Source: Aeromicrobium sp. Root472D3 (GTDB lineage Bacteria; Actinomycetota; Actinomycetes; Propionibacteriales; Nocardioidaceae). From it: a stretch of DNA of 64,000 bases. This document shows, in pieces, positions 51,038 to 58,327 of this stretch. Where the stretch lies: the NCBI RefSeq assembly GCF_001426485.1, contig NZ_LMET01000003.1:159212-223211 (forward strand), read 5' to 3'. The notes under the pieces were generated by a model. It saw only the letters and a list, made by a program, of their open reading frames with translations. It did not search any database and had not been told where the DNA came from. The translations under genes were made by a program, and so were the position numbers. Every line of letters starts with the position of its first letter. Within the stretch, counting starts at the first letter, position 1.

Positions 51038-52237
51038 ATGACCGGCCGCACCGTCGTCATCGGCACCGGCATCGCCGGCGTCAGCGCCGTCGCGGCCATG
51101 AGGGCGGCGGGGTACGACGGGTCGATCCACCTGGTCGGCGAGGAGCCCGAGCTGCCCTACCGGCGTCCGCCGGTCAGCAAGGAGATCGTGCGGGGTGAGA
51201 AGTCGCCCGACGAGATCCGCATCAAGAAGGCCGAGTGGTTCGTCGACAAGGACGTGACCCTGGTGACGGGCCGGGCGGCGCTCGCGATCGACGTCGAGAA
51301 CCGGACCGTCGGCCTCGACGACGGCTCGTCGCTGGCGTACGACCGGCTGCTGCTGGCGACGGGCGGCCGGGCCAGGTCGCCGTGGGACGCCGCGGGCGTC
51401 CGTACCCTTCGGACGCTCGACGACGTCCCGCGCCTGGCCGGTGAGCTCGCCGCCGGAACGCCCGTCGTCGTGGTCGGCGCCGGCCTGATCGGCTCGGAGA
51501 TCGCGGCGAGCGCCCGCGAGCTGGGGTGCGCCGTCACGCTGCTCGAGACCGCGGCCCTCCCGCTGCCGCGCCTCCTGCCGGCCGTGCTGGGCCGGATGTA
51601 CGCCGACGTCCACCGCGCCGAGGGCACCGACCTGCACACCGGGGTGTCGGTGGCCGCCGTCGAGGACGGGGCGGACGGCACCACGGTGCGAGCCGCCGAC
51701 GGACGGTCGTGGACCGCCCCGGTCGTCGTCGTCGCGGTCGGCATGGAGCCGCGCACCGAGCTCGCCGAGGGCGCGGGCATCGCGCTGGCCGATCCGGTCG
51801 ACGGCGGGGGAGTCCTGGTCGACGCTCACGGACGCACGTCCGTCGAGGGCGTCTTCGCCGCCGGGGACGTCGCCAACCAGCCGCGTCCGGTCCTGGGCGG
51901 ACGTCACCGGGTCGAGCACTGGCAGGGCGCGCAGAACCACGGGACGGCCGTCGGCCGGGTCATGGCCGGGGGAGACGTCGCGTTCGAGGAGGTGCCGTGG
52001 TGCTGGTCCGACCAGTACGGGCTGAACCTCCAGGTGGCGGGATGGCCCGACGCGGCCCACGACCTCGTCGTGCGCGGGTCGCTGGACGAGCGGGACTTCG
52101 TCGCCTACCTGCTCGACGACGGCGTGGTGCGAGGTGTCGTGTCGGTCGGGCGACCCCGTGACGTCAGGGCGGCGCGGGAGTGGATCGCCGCAGGTGCGAG
52201 GCTGGACGACATGATCGGTGAGGACGCCACGACGTGA
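51038..52237 (+). CDS. rubB: Rubredoxin reductase
   Basis: A 399-residue FAD/NAD(P)H reductase passing electrons to rubredoxin. It has the FAD loop VVIGTGIAGVSAVAAMRAAG, LPYRRPPVSKEIVRGEKSPD, NAD(P) loop VVVVGAGLIGSEIAASAREL, and VEGVFAAGDVANQPRPVLGG followed by HRVEHWQGAQNHG, as in AlkT/RubB and ferredoxin reductases. ATG 51038 starts 7 bases after rubA. With the two rubredoxins and AlkB the electron chain is complete in one operon. Confidence 0.94.
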   Translation: MTGRTVVIGTGIAGVSAVAAMRAAGYDGSIHLVGEEPELPYRRPPVSKEIVRGEKSPDEIRIKKAEWFVDKDVTLVTGRAALAIDVENRTVGLDDGSSLAYDRLLLATGGRARSPWDAAGVRTLRTLDDVPRLAGELAAGTPVVVVGAGLIGSEIAASARELGCAVTLLETAALPLPRLLPAVLGRMYADVHRAEGTDLHTGVSVAAVEDGADGTTVRAADGRSWTAPVVVVAVGMEPRTELAEGAGIALADPVDGGGVLVDAHGRTSVEGVFAAGDVANQPRPVLGGRHRVEHWQGAQNHGTAVGRVMAGGDVAFEEVPWCWSDQYGLNLQVAGWPDAAHDLVVRGSLDERDFVAYLLDDGVVRGVVSVGRPRDVRAAREWIAAGARLDDMIGEDATT

Positions 52238-52842
52238 CGGCGGGGGGCCGTGCGCCCGTCCGCGAACGGCTGCTCGACGCCGCGCAGGCGACGATCGAGG
52301 GTTCCGGGTGGTCGTCGGTCACGATGTCCGGCGTCGCGACCGTGGCCGGGGTCAGCCGGCAGACCGTCTACAACGAGTTCGGCACCAAGCACGGCCTGGC
52401 CGAGCACCTGGCCCTGCGCGAGCTTCAGCGATTCCTCGCGGTCGTCCGCGCCCGCATGGAGGGGGAGCGCGACCTGCGCGACGGCATCCGGGCCGCGTGC
52501 GAGGGGGCCCTGCTGCTGGGCGAGGAGAGCCTGCTGGTGCGCACGATCGTCGGCCTCGCGCCGGCCGATCGCGATCACGACTTCCTGATGATCCTGACGA
52601 CCGAGTCGGGCGAGATCGTCGCCGCCGCCGTCATGGTCATCCAGCAGACCGTCGCGGAGCTGTACCCCCCGACGGGGCTCGCGCCCGAGCAGTTCGCGGT
52701 CGTCGTCGAGGCGGTCGTGCGGCTCGTGCTGTCGGCTCTCACGCGCCCGTCCAAGCCACCGGTCGAGGCCGCGGCCGACATCGGCTGGATCGTGGGCCTC
52801 ATGCTCGACGGCGCCGCAGCCACCACCGACACTCGACCGTAG
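52234..52842 (+). CDS. TetR-family regulator of the alkane operon
   Basis: A 202-residue TetR. The N-terminal HTH reads VRERLLDAAQATIEGSGWSS then VTMSGVATVAGVSRQTVYNE FGTKHGL, and a hydrophobic ligand-binding half follows. TetR genes at this position (AlkU/AlkX) repress alkB until an alkanoate or alkane derivative binds; the same is inferred here. It overlaps the reductase stop (GTGA). The dyad at 49365-49391 is its likely target. Confidence 0.9.
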   Translation: MTAGGRAPVRERLLDAAQATIEGSGWSSVTMSGVATVAGVSRQTVYNEFGTKHGLAEHLALRELQRFLAVVRARMEGERDLRDGIRAACEGALLLGEESLLVRTIVGLAPADRDHDFLMILTTESGEIVAAAVMVIQQTVAELYPPTGLAPEQFAVVVEAVVRLVLSALTRPSKPPVEAAADIGWIVGLMLDGAAATTDTRP

Positions 52843-52877
52843 CGAGACGGAGGGTCTGCAGGAGAGCCCGAACCCTC

Positions 52878-53336
52878 CTACGGTGCCGTGTCGGAGGAGT
52901 CCGGGGTCGGCAGCGAGTCGGGGAAGGACGGGTCGAGACCCGACTCGTCGGGCAGCAGCCCCTCGTCCGGCGTCGACTCGTCGGGGGCCGTGTCGTCAGG
53001 GGTGACGGGCGCCGTGGTGCCGTCACCCGTCACGTAGACGAGTCGGCCGTCGGCCAGCCGGTAGACCGTCCCGACGGGCGTGCCACGACCGAGGGTCTTG
53101 ACGCCCTGACCGGGCACGTCCTCGACGGTCTGGCCCGGCTCGAGGGTCACCTCGCCGAGCGTCGGCTTCGTGAGCCCGTCCTTGTTGACGGCATCCGTGA
53201 GGCCCAGCGACGACAGGGCTGCCAGCAGGAAGCCGACGGCCAGCACGATGCCGATGTCGAACATGTTGACCAGGCCGTCGAGCGGGTCGCCGGCGCGGTC
53301 GTGGTGCACGCGGGCCCGCGGCGTCACCTTGATCAC
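52878..53336 (-). CDS. DUF2149 protein (ExbD-like partner)
   Basis: A 152-residue protein with one membrane helix (DGLVNMFDIGIVLAVGFLLA) followed by an extracellular part. That part contains LTKPTLGEVTLEPGQTVEDV, GQGVKTLGRGTPVGTVYRLA and DGRLVYVTGD. It matches the DUF2149 pattern as I know it. The last ~40 residues are acidic, Pro/Ser/Asp-rich and disordered. DUF2149 proteins accompany MotA/TolQ/ExbB channels and are thought to play the ExbD/TolR role. It is coupled to the ExbB-like gene by a 4-base overlap. Confidence 0.75.
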   Translation of the reverse strand: MIKVTPRARVHHDRAGDPLDGLVNMFDIGIVLAVGFLLAALSSLGLTDAVNKDGLTKPTLGEVTLEPGQTVEDVPGQGVKTLGRGTPVGTVYRLADGRLVYVTGDGTTAPVTPDDTAPDESTPDEGLLPDESGLDPSFPDSLPTPDSSDTAP

Positions 53337-54130
53337 GACGGGCTCCCGGCGTCCTTGGCGGGCGGGACGAGAGGCGGCAGCGTGGTCGTCGGCGCCGACG
53401 AGGGGCTCGGGACGGGATCCGTCGTCGAGGTGCTGGGCGCGGTCGGCGCGACCGGGGGAGCCGGCGGCGCCGGCGTCGTGGACGACGTGTTGATCGACGC
53501 AGCGGCCGATCCGTCGTCGGTCAGGATCGCGGCGACGTACTCGAGGTCGGAGAAGTCCTGTCCGTAGCGGCGCTCCCGGAACAGCGAGAGGGCCAGGGCG
53601 ATGACGCCGATCAGGATGCCCAGCACCGTGATGCTGAAGGCCAGCCGCAGGTTCTCGGTGAGGGCGTCGACGTCTCCGCGTGCCAGACCGTCCAGGGCGG
53701 GAGCGAGGGGGATCAGCGTCCCCATGAGGCCGAGCGCCGGACCGAGTCGCACCAGCAGCCGGGTGCGCGACAGGCGTGCCTGGCGGCCGAAGTCGAAGTC
53801 GGCGAGCTCCTTGGCGATGCGGGTGTCGGCCCCGGGCTTCGACACGGCGTCGACCAGCACCCGGAAGGCCTTGCCCACGGGCGCGCTCCACGCGACGGTC
53901 TGCAGCAGGGCGCTCGCCTCGTCGAAGCGCTTCTCGTCGACCGCGCGACGGGCCGACGCGCCGGCCTTGGCCAGCGAGGCGAACGTGCGGCCGCGGCGCT
54001 TGACCATCTCGGCGATGAACGCGCCGACCTCGACGAGCGCTGCGGCCAGGGCCAGCAGCGTGAGGATCACGACCGGCAGCTCGAGCACCTCCGCGACGCG
54101 GAAGATGATGTCGTAGATCGTGTCGCTCAT
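53333..54130 (-). CDS. MotA/TolQ/ExbB-family proton channel protein
   Basis: A 265-residue protein. Helix 1 is LPVVILTLLALAAALVEVGA. A long cytoplasmic loop (TFASLAKAGASARRAVDEKR) follows, and two helices carry the family signature LLVRLGPALGLMGTLIPLAP ALDGLARGDVDALTENLRLA FSITVLGILIGVIAL. The C-terminal ~45 residues are Pro/Thr/Ser-rich, unusual for ExbB. Such channels couple proton flow to movement of a partner. No outer membrane exists in this organism, so the partner must act in the wall space. It overlaps both neighbours (ATGA, GTGA). Confidence 0.85.
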   Translation of the reverse strand: MSDTIYDIIFRVAEVLELPVVILTLLALAAALVEVGAFIAEMVKRRGRTFASLAKAGASARRAVDEKRFDEASALLQTVAWSAPVGKAFRVLVDAVSKPGADTRIAKELADFDFGRQARLSRTRLLVRLGPALGLMGTLIPLAPALDGLARGDVDALTENLRLAFSITVLGILIGVIALALSLFRERRYGQDFSDLEYVAAILTDDGSAAASINTSSTTPAPPAPPVAPTAPSTSTTDPVPSPSSAPTTTLPPLVPPAKDAGSPS

Positions 54131-55425
54131 GCGGCTCTCCTGAGGTGGCGCAGTCGGTGTCGAAGCCATCGGGTCTCGCTGGCGGCGCCCAGGCCGACCA
54201 GCAGCAGCACGGCAGCGGCGGCGACCGCCCACGTCGCGATGCGCTGACGGGTGGAGGCCTGCGTGGCGGGTGCGGGGGCCGTGGAGGCCTGGGTCCCGGG
54301 GATCGTCTCGGGCGTCCCGCCGGGGACCGTCTCGGCGCCGGCGAGGACGTACCCCTCGACGGGCTCGAGGCCGTCGTCGACCGGTGCGGTCGGCGCCGGG
54401 TCCTCCTCGACGTCGGGCAGCTCGTCGCTGGGGGCGGGCTGGTCGACGTCGCCCTCGAACGGGTCGAACGGTGCCGGCAGGCCGCCTCCGCCGGTGTAGC
54501 CGCCACCCCCGCCGAGGTCGCTGCCGCCGCCGGTGCCGCTCGAGGGGGCCTTCGGGGGGTTCGCGATCTTGACCTCGAGGGGCGCCGATCGGCCGTACGA
54601 GCCGTCGCTGGTGCGCACCGCGACGGAGACGGGGTACGTCCCGCGCTTCGCGTACGTCTTGGTCGGCTGCTCGCGCTTGGTGCCCTTGGTCGATCCGTCG
54701 CCGAAGTCCCACCGCGTCGTGAGCACGTCACCGCTGGTCCCCTCGGGCAGCGAGGCCGAGAATGTGGTGGAGGCGTCGAGGTCGAGCTCGGTGCCGGCAC
54801 TCGAGACCACGGCGGGCGCAAGGAGCGTGCCGGTCGTGTGAACCGTCAGGTCGAGTCGCCCGGTGCTGAAGAAGTAGTCGGAGGCGTTCGTGTCCTCGCC
54901 GTCGTTCCGCAACGGGCGGACGTAGCCGAGCTTCCCGCTGTCGGTCACGAACACGGCGGGCTGGAGTCCTTTGGCGAAAGGGTAGTCGGAGGCGCCCGGT
55001 GTCGCGAGGTCGGCGGCCGACAGCACGGCAGGCACACCGTCGGCGTTGAGCGTCTCCACGAACGTGGCAGTCGTCGCGCGGTCAGGGTCGAGCCTGAGCA
55101 GCTGACCGATCGGCACGCGCTGACCCACCGCGACGGGCCGCTTGTCGACCTTGCCGCCTTGCGACTTCGGGTTCTTGCGCAGGTTGTAGACACCCGCGGT
55201 GCTCCCCTGTGCCTTCAGGTCGTCCAGCGAGTACTCGAGCGTCGTCCCGGTGTCGGTCGTCTGGCCGTCGACGGTCTGCACGTAGGTGACGACGACGCAC
55301 GAGGCGGCACCGCTGGGGCACGGTTCACCAGCGGCCGACACCGGCGATGGCGCGAGTCCGAGGCCCGCCGCGGCGAGTGCCAGAACGACGAGCGCGGCAG
55401 GGCGTCGCCTGCGGGGCGTCCTCAC
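54127..55425 (-). CDS. PKD-domain surface protein with C-terminal membrane anchor
   Basis: A 432-residue exported protein. The signal peptide (PAALVVLALAAAGLGLAPSP, cleaved near VSAA) is followed by an unrecognised N-domain with one Cys pair (CPSGAASC), about residues 30-205. A PKD fold comes next (ATTFSAS analogue STTFSASLPEGTSG, TTRWDFGDGSTKGTK, YAKRGTYPVSVAV). Then come a Gly-rich and acidic Pro-rich linker, a helix (ATWAVAAAAVLLLVGLGAAS) and a very basic cytoplasmic end (RWLRHRLRHLRR). GTG 55425 has GGGGAGGA upstream. It is first in the coupled cassette with the ExbB-like and DUF2149 genes. Confidence 0.75.
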   Translation of the reverse strand: MRTPRRRRPAALVVLALAAAGLGLAPSPVSAAGEPCPSGAASCVVVTYVQTVDGQTTDTGTTLEYSLDDLKAQGSTAGVYNLRKNPKSQGGKVDKRPVAVGQRVPIGQLLRLDPDRATTATFVETLNADGVPAVLSAADLATPGASDYPFAKGLQPAVFVTDSGKLGYVRPLRNDGEDTNASDYFFSTGRLDLTVHTTGTLLAPAVVSSAGTELDLDASTTFSASLPEGTSGDVLTTRWDFGDGSTKGTKREQPTKTYAKRGTYPVSVAVRTSDGSYGRSAPLEVKIANPPKAPSSGTGGGSDLGGGGGYTGGGGLPAPFDPFEGDVDQPAPSDELPDVEEDPAPTAPVDDGLEPVEGYVLAGAETVPGGTPETIPGTQASTAPAPATQASTRQRIATWAVAAAAVLLLVGLGAASETRWLRHRLRHLRRAA

Positions 55426-55525
55426 GACCAGATCCTCCCCGATGTCGATGTGAGCGCGTGCCCGACCATTATGGGCATCCCGGCACGAATCCGGTGATCG
55501 GTGCCCCGCCGGCGGACGGGAGGGG

Positions 55526-57052
55526 TCAGATCCAGCGGTCCAGCCACATCCGGTCGCGCCACGCCTCGTAGGGGATCAGGTCGTCGGTGTAGATGGGGTG
55601 GAAGTACCAGAACGCGACCACCGCGGACACCACGAACACCCCTGTCGTCAGGCACGCGAGGTACCGCTGACGGGGGGTGACCGCCGACCGGACGAGCCCG
55701 TTGACCACCAGGCAGATCGCGATGATCGTGAACGGGACGAACGTGACGGCGTAGAACGAGAAGATCGGCCGGTCGTCGAACCGGAACCACGGCAGCCAGC
55801 ACACCAGCACGGCCACGACGGGGACCCCCCACGTCCACGAGCGGGTCCGCGCCCACGCGAGCAGGGCCGCGGCCAGCGCGAGCACTCCCGTCCACCAGAT
55901 GATCGGGTTGCCCAGGATCAGGATCTCGCGGATGCACGTGCTGCCCTCGGCCTGTCCGCACCGCGTCGAGGCCGGCAGGTCGAACTGCGCGTCGGCTCCG
56001 ACCGGGCGCCACTGCACGAGCCAGCTCGCCGGGTTCGACTGGTACGGGTGGGTCGCGGTGTTCAGGTCGGTCGTGTGGAAGCCGTAGGTCATGACGTGGA
56101 AGTGCCACAGCGACCGGAAGGCGTCCCGCGTCTCGCCCAGGAAGCCCGTCGTCGGACGGTCGACGTAGGCGCCCCACGGCGCCGAGTAGTCGCCGTATCC
56201 GCGGCCGAAGCGGGCCTCGTACACCTCGTGGTGCAGCAGGAAGCCCGTCCACGAGACGAGGTAGACGACGAGCGCGACGCCGACCAGCGAGACGAACGCG
56301 GGCACGCCGACCTTCAGCGTCCGGACGACCCAGTGGTCGTGAGGGCCGGCCGTGCGCCGGGCCAGGAGCTCCCACACGACGACGACGACCCCGAACGCCG
56401 CGAGGACGTACACGCCGCTCCACTTCGTGGCGCACGCCATGCCGAAGCACGCTCCCGCCAGGAGCTGCCAGGGACGGACGAGCCGGTAGGTGTCGATCCG
56501 GTCGCGGATCCAGTCGCGGTCGGCGACGACGCACGCCACGCCGCAGACGATCCAGAACGTCAGGAAGACGTCGAGCAGCGCGAGCCGCGACATCACGAAG
56601 TGCATGCCGTCGACCGACAGCAGCAGGGCGGCGATGCACGCGACGACGACCGATCCGGTCATGCGCAGCACGAGTCGGGCGAGCACGAGCACCGTCAGCG
56701 CGCCGATGACGACGCCGGAGATGCGCCACCCGAACGAGTCGAAGCCGAACAGCTGCTCGCCGATCGCGATGAGCCACTTGCCGCCGTCGGGGTGGACGAT
56801 CCACGACGGCTGGCCGGTCATGATGCCGTCGAGCTGGCCCTTGACGACCTGGGCGTTGGCGGTCTCGGTGAAGTCCTGCACGTACCCGTGCTGCAGGAGC
56901 GAGTAGGCGTCCTTGGCGTAGTACGTCTCGTCGAACACGAACGCGTTGGGGAACCCGAGGTTCCAGACGCGCAGCACGAACGCCAGCAGCGTCACGCCGA
57001 TCGGTCCGATCCATCCCCAGGCCCGCTGGGGGATGCGTGTCAGGACCGTCAC
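55526..57052 (-). CDS. pmt: Protein O-mannosyltransferase (dolichyl-phosphate-mannose-type, GT39)
   Basis: Transfers mannose from polyprenyl-phosphate-mannose to Ser/Thr of exported proteins. The 508-residue protein has about 10-11 helices. It has the conserved N-loop NAFVFDETYYAKDAYSLLQH (Asp-Glu), VHPDGGKWLIAIGEQLFG, SRLALLDVFLTFWI and the C-terminal loops HPYQSNPASWLVQWRPV and WFRFDDRPIFSFYAV. In M. tuberculosis Pmt (Rv1002c) is also divergent from rsmI (Rv1003). TAGGCT 7 bases before GTG 57052 indicates a leaderless start. The predicted -35 falls within the inverted repeat at 57078-57099. Confidence 0.95.
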   Translation of the reverse strand: MTVLTRIPQRAWGWIGPIGVTLLAFVLRVWNLGFPNAFVFDETYYAKDAYSLLQHGYVQDFTETANAQVVKGQLDGIMTGQPSWIVHPDGGKWLIAIGEQLFGFDSFGWRISGVVIGALTVLVLARLVLRMTGSVVVACIAALLLSVDGMHFVMSRLALLDVFLTFWIVCGVACVVADRDWIRDRIDTYRLVRPWQLLAGACFGMACATKWSGVYVLAAFGVVVVVWELLARRTAGPHDHWVVRTLKVGVPAFVSLVGVALVVYLVSWTGFLLHHEVYEARFGRGYGDYSAPWGAYVDRPTTGFLGETRDAFRSLWHFHVMTYGFHTTDLNTATHPYQSNPASWLVQWRPVGADAQFDLPASTRCGQAEGSTCIREILILGNPIIWWTGVLALAAALLAWARTRSWTWGVPVVAVLVCWLPWFRFDDRPIFSFYAVTFVPFTIIAICLVVNGLVRSAVTPRQRYLACLTTGVFVVSAVVAFWYFHPIYTDDLIPYEAWRDRMWLDRWI

Positions 57053-57059
57053 GCCGAAC

Positions 57060-57065
57060 AGCCTA
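57060..57065 (-). promoter_or_regulatory. -10 box (TAGGCT) of pmt
   Basis: Read on minus, TAGGCT is 7 bases before the pmt GTG at 57052. The -35 position, 16-17 bases further upstream, is occupied by the left terminal repeat of the DUF559 unit. Confidence 0.5.
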
Positions 57066-57120
57066 GAGGCCGATCCTGAGGAGGTGGATCCGCAACCTCA
57101 CGCGGCTCCCCACCCCGGGA

Positions 57121-57170
57121 AGGTGGATCGGCAACCGTCTGAGCTCCCAGACGGTTGCCGATCCACCTCC
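57121..57170. repeat. 50-base palindromic hairpin, left copy
   Basis: Stem GGTGGATCGGCAACCGTCTG pairs perfectly with its complement 6 bases later (loop AGCTCC), 20 bp with no mismatch. It lies between the left inverted repeat and the DUF559 start. The right copy is at 58211-58260, with identical loop and right arm. Confidence 0.9.
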
Positions 57171-57267
57171 TGACCGGATGTCCTCAGGTGCCGACGTGGT
57201 CGAGCGGAGCCCACAGGTCAGCGCCGCCCCGGTGCGGCGGGACGTCGACCAGACCGAGGCTGCCGTC

Positions 57268-58281
57268 ATGAGACCACCTCGTCCCGTTCCCCCGCACCTG
57301 GCATGGCGGGCGTTCAGCCGTTCCGAGGCCGTCGACGCCGGCATCACGCCGCGGATGCTCCAGCACCCGCGGTTCGTCCAGGTCCACCCGTCCGTCTACC
57401 GGCTCGGCGCGGTCGATCTCGACGAGCGCGGTCGGATCGCAGCCGCGCGTCTGGCCCTGCCGCCCGACGCGCGGATCAGCCACGCGACCCGGTTGCGGAT
57501 GCTCGGCGTCGAGCGCGGTCCCCTCCTCCCGCTGCACTTCACGGTTCCACGCGACCTGCACCTCGACCTGCCCGGCATCGTGCTCCACCGCACCGTCGTG
57601 ATGCCTCCGCACGACGACGATGCCGTCAGCGTCGAGGCCGCCTTCATCGGGTACGTCGCCTCGGCTCGTCTGGTCGATCGGGTCGTGGTGGGCGACTGGC
57701 TGCTGCACCGCGGGTTCACCTCGGTCGGCCGGCTGCTCGCACTCGCCGACGCGCAGAGCTGGCGTCCCGGCGTCGCCGAGCTGCGCGAGGTCGTGCCGTT
57801 GCTCGACAGCCGGTCGAGATCGATCCCGGAGTCGGAGGTGCGGGTCTGCCTCCAGGCTGCCGGTCTGCCACGACCCGAGGTGAACGTCGACGTGCACGAC
57901 GACGCGGGATCGTTCGTCGCGTGCGGCGACCTGCTCTACCGGCTGTGGAGGCTGCTGATCGAGTACGAGGGCGGTCAGCACTTCACCGACGCCGACCAGA
58001 TCGCGAGCGACGTCGACCGCTACGCCCGTGTCCGCCGCGAGGGCTGGTCGTACGTCCAGGTGACGAAGAAGCACCTGCGCGCTCCGAAGGCCATGGTCGG
58101 ACGGGTCCACCGCGAGCTGGTCTCGGCGGGTTACGACGGACCGTCGCCCGTCTTCGGATCGATGTGGGACGAGCTGTTCCGCCAGCCGAAGCCCCGGCCC
58201 CGCCGCAGGAAGGTGGATCCGCAACCGTCTGAGCTCCCAGACGGTTGCCGATCCACCTCCTCGGGCCCGCGGACGTCGTGA
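57268..58281 (+). CDS. DUF559 (Vsr-like endonuclease) protein with AbiEi-type N-terminus
   Basis: A 337-residue protein. The N-terminus (HLAWRAFSRSEAVDAGITPR MLQHPRFVQVHPSVYRLG) resembles the winged-helix start of AbiEi-like/DUF559 proteins. The C-terminal nuclease-like core has SIPESEVRVCLQAAGLPRPE, CGDLLYRLWRLLIEYEGGQH (D...E-x-E-x-x-QH) and DVDRYARVRREGWSYVQVTK. Many actinobacteria encode such proteins; activity has not been assigned to my knowledge. The last ~25 residues (KVDPQPSELPDGCRSTSSGP) are encoded by the right-hand hairpin, so the natural end of the protein may lie near RRRK. ATG 57268 has GAGG at 8 bases. Confidence 0.75.
   Translation: MRPPRPVPPHLAWRAFSRSEAVDAGITPRMLQHPRFVQVHPSVYRLGAVDLDERGRIAAARLALPPDARISHATRLRMLGVERGPLLPLHFTVPRDLHLDLPGIVLHRTVVMPPHDDDAVSVEAAFIGYVASARLVDRVVVGDWLLHRGFTSVGRLLALADAQSWRPGVAELREVVPLLDSRSRSIPESEVRVCLQAAGLPRPEVNVDVHDDAGSFVACGDLLYRLWRLLIEYEGGQHFTDADQIASDVDRYARVRREGWSYVQVTKKHLRAPKAMVGRVHRELVSAGYDGPSPVFGSMWDELFRQPKPRPRRRKVDPQPSELPDGCRSTSSGPRTS
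58211..58260. repeat. 50-base palindromic hairpin, right copy (within the DUF559 coding end)
   Basis: Same sequence as 57121-57170 except C for G at the tenth base, giving one mismatch in the 20-bp stem. It forms the 3' end of the DUF559 reading frame. Confidence 0.9.
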
Positions 58282-58314
58282 GGTCGCGGATCCACCTCCT
58301 CGGCGGGCGGGTGC

Positions 58315-58320
58315 CAGACT
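58315..58320 (+). promoter_or_regulatory. -10 box (CAGACT) of rsmI
   Basis: CAGACT lies 7 bases before the rsmI ATG (58328). With 17-base spacing its -35 would be CCACCT, inside the right terminal repeat (58280-58301), mirroring the pmt side. Confidence 0.45.
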
Positions 58321-58327
58321 GGTCGGC

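Larger units (their letters stand above)
57078..58301. mobile_element. 1.22-kb inverted-repeat-bounded unit carrying a DUF559 nuclease gene
   Basis: The unit starts with GAGGAGGTGGATCCGCAACC TC (57078-57099) and ends with its inverted copy (58280-58301), matching at 21 of 22 positions. Inside each end lies a 50-base palindrome (57121-57170 and 58211-58260), the two differing at one base. It separates pmt and rsmI, which I know to be directly divergent in M. tuberculosis. The only gene inside is a Vsr/DUF559-like protein. No target-site duplication was seen. A mobile or domesticated element is the inference; a pair of duplicated terminators is the alternative. Confidence 0.55.
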
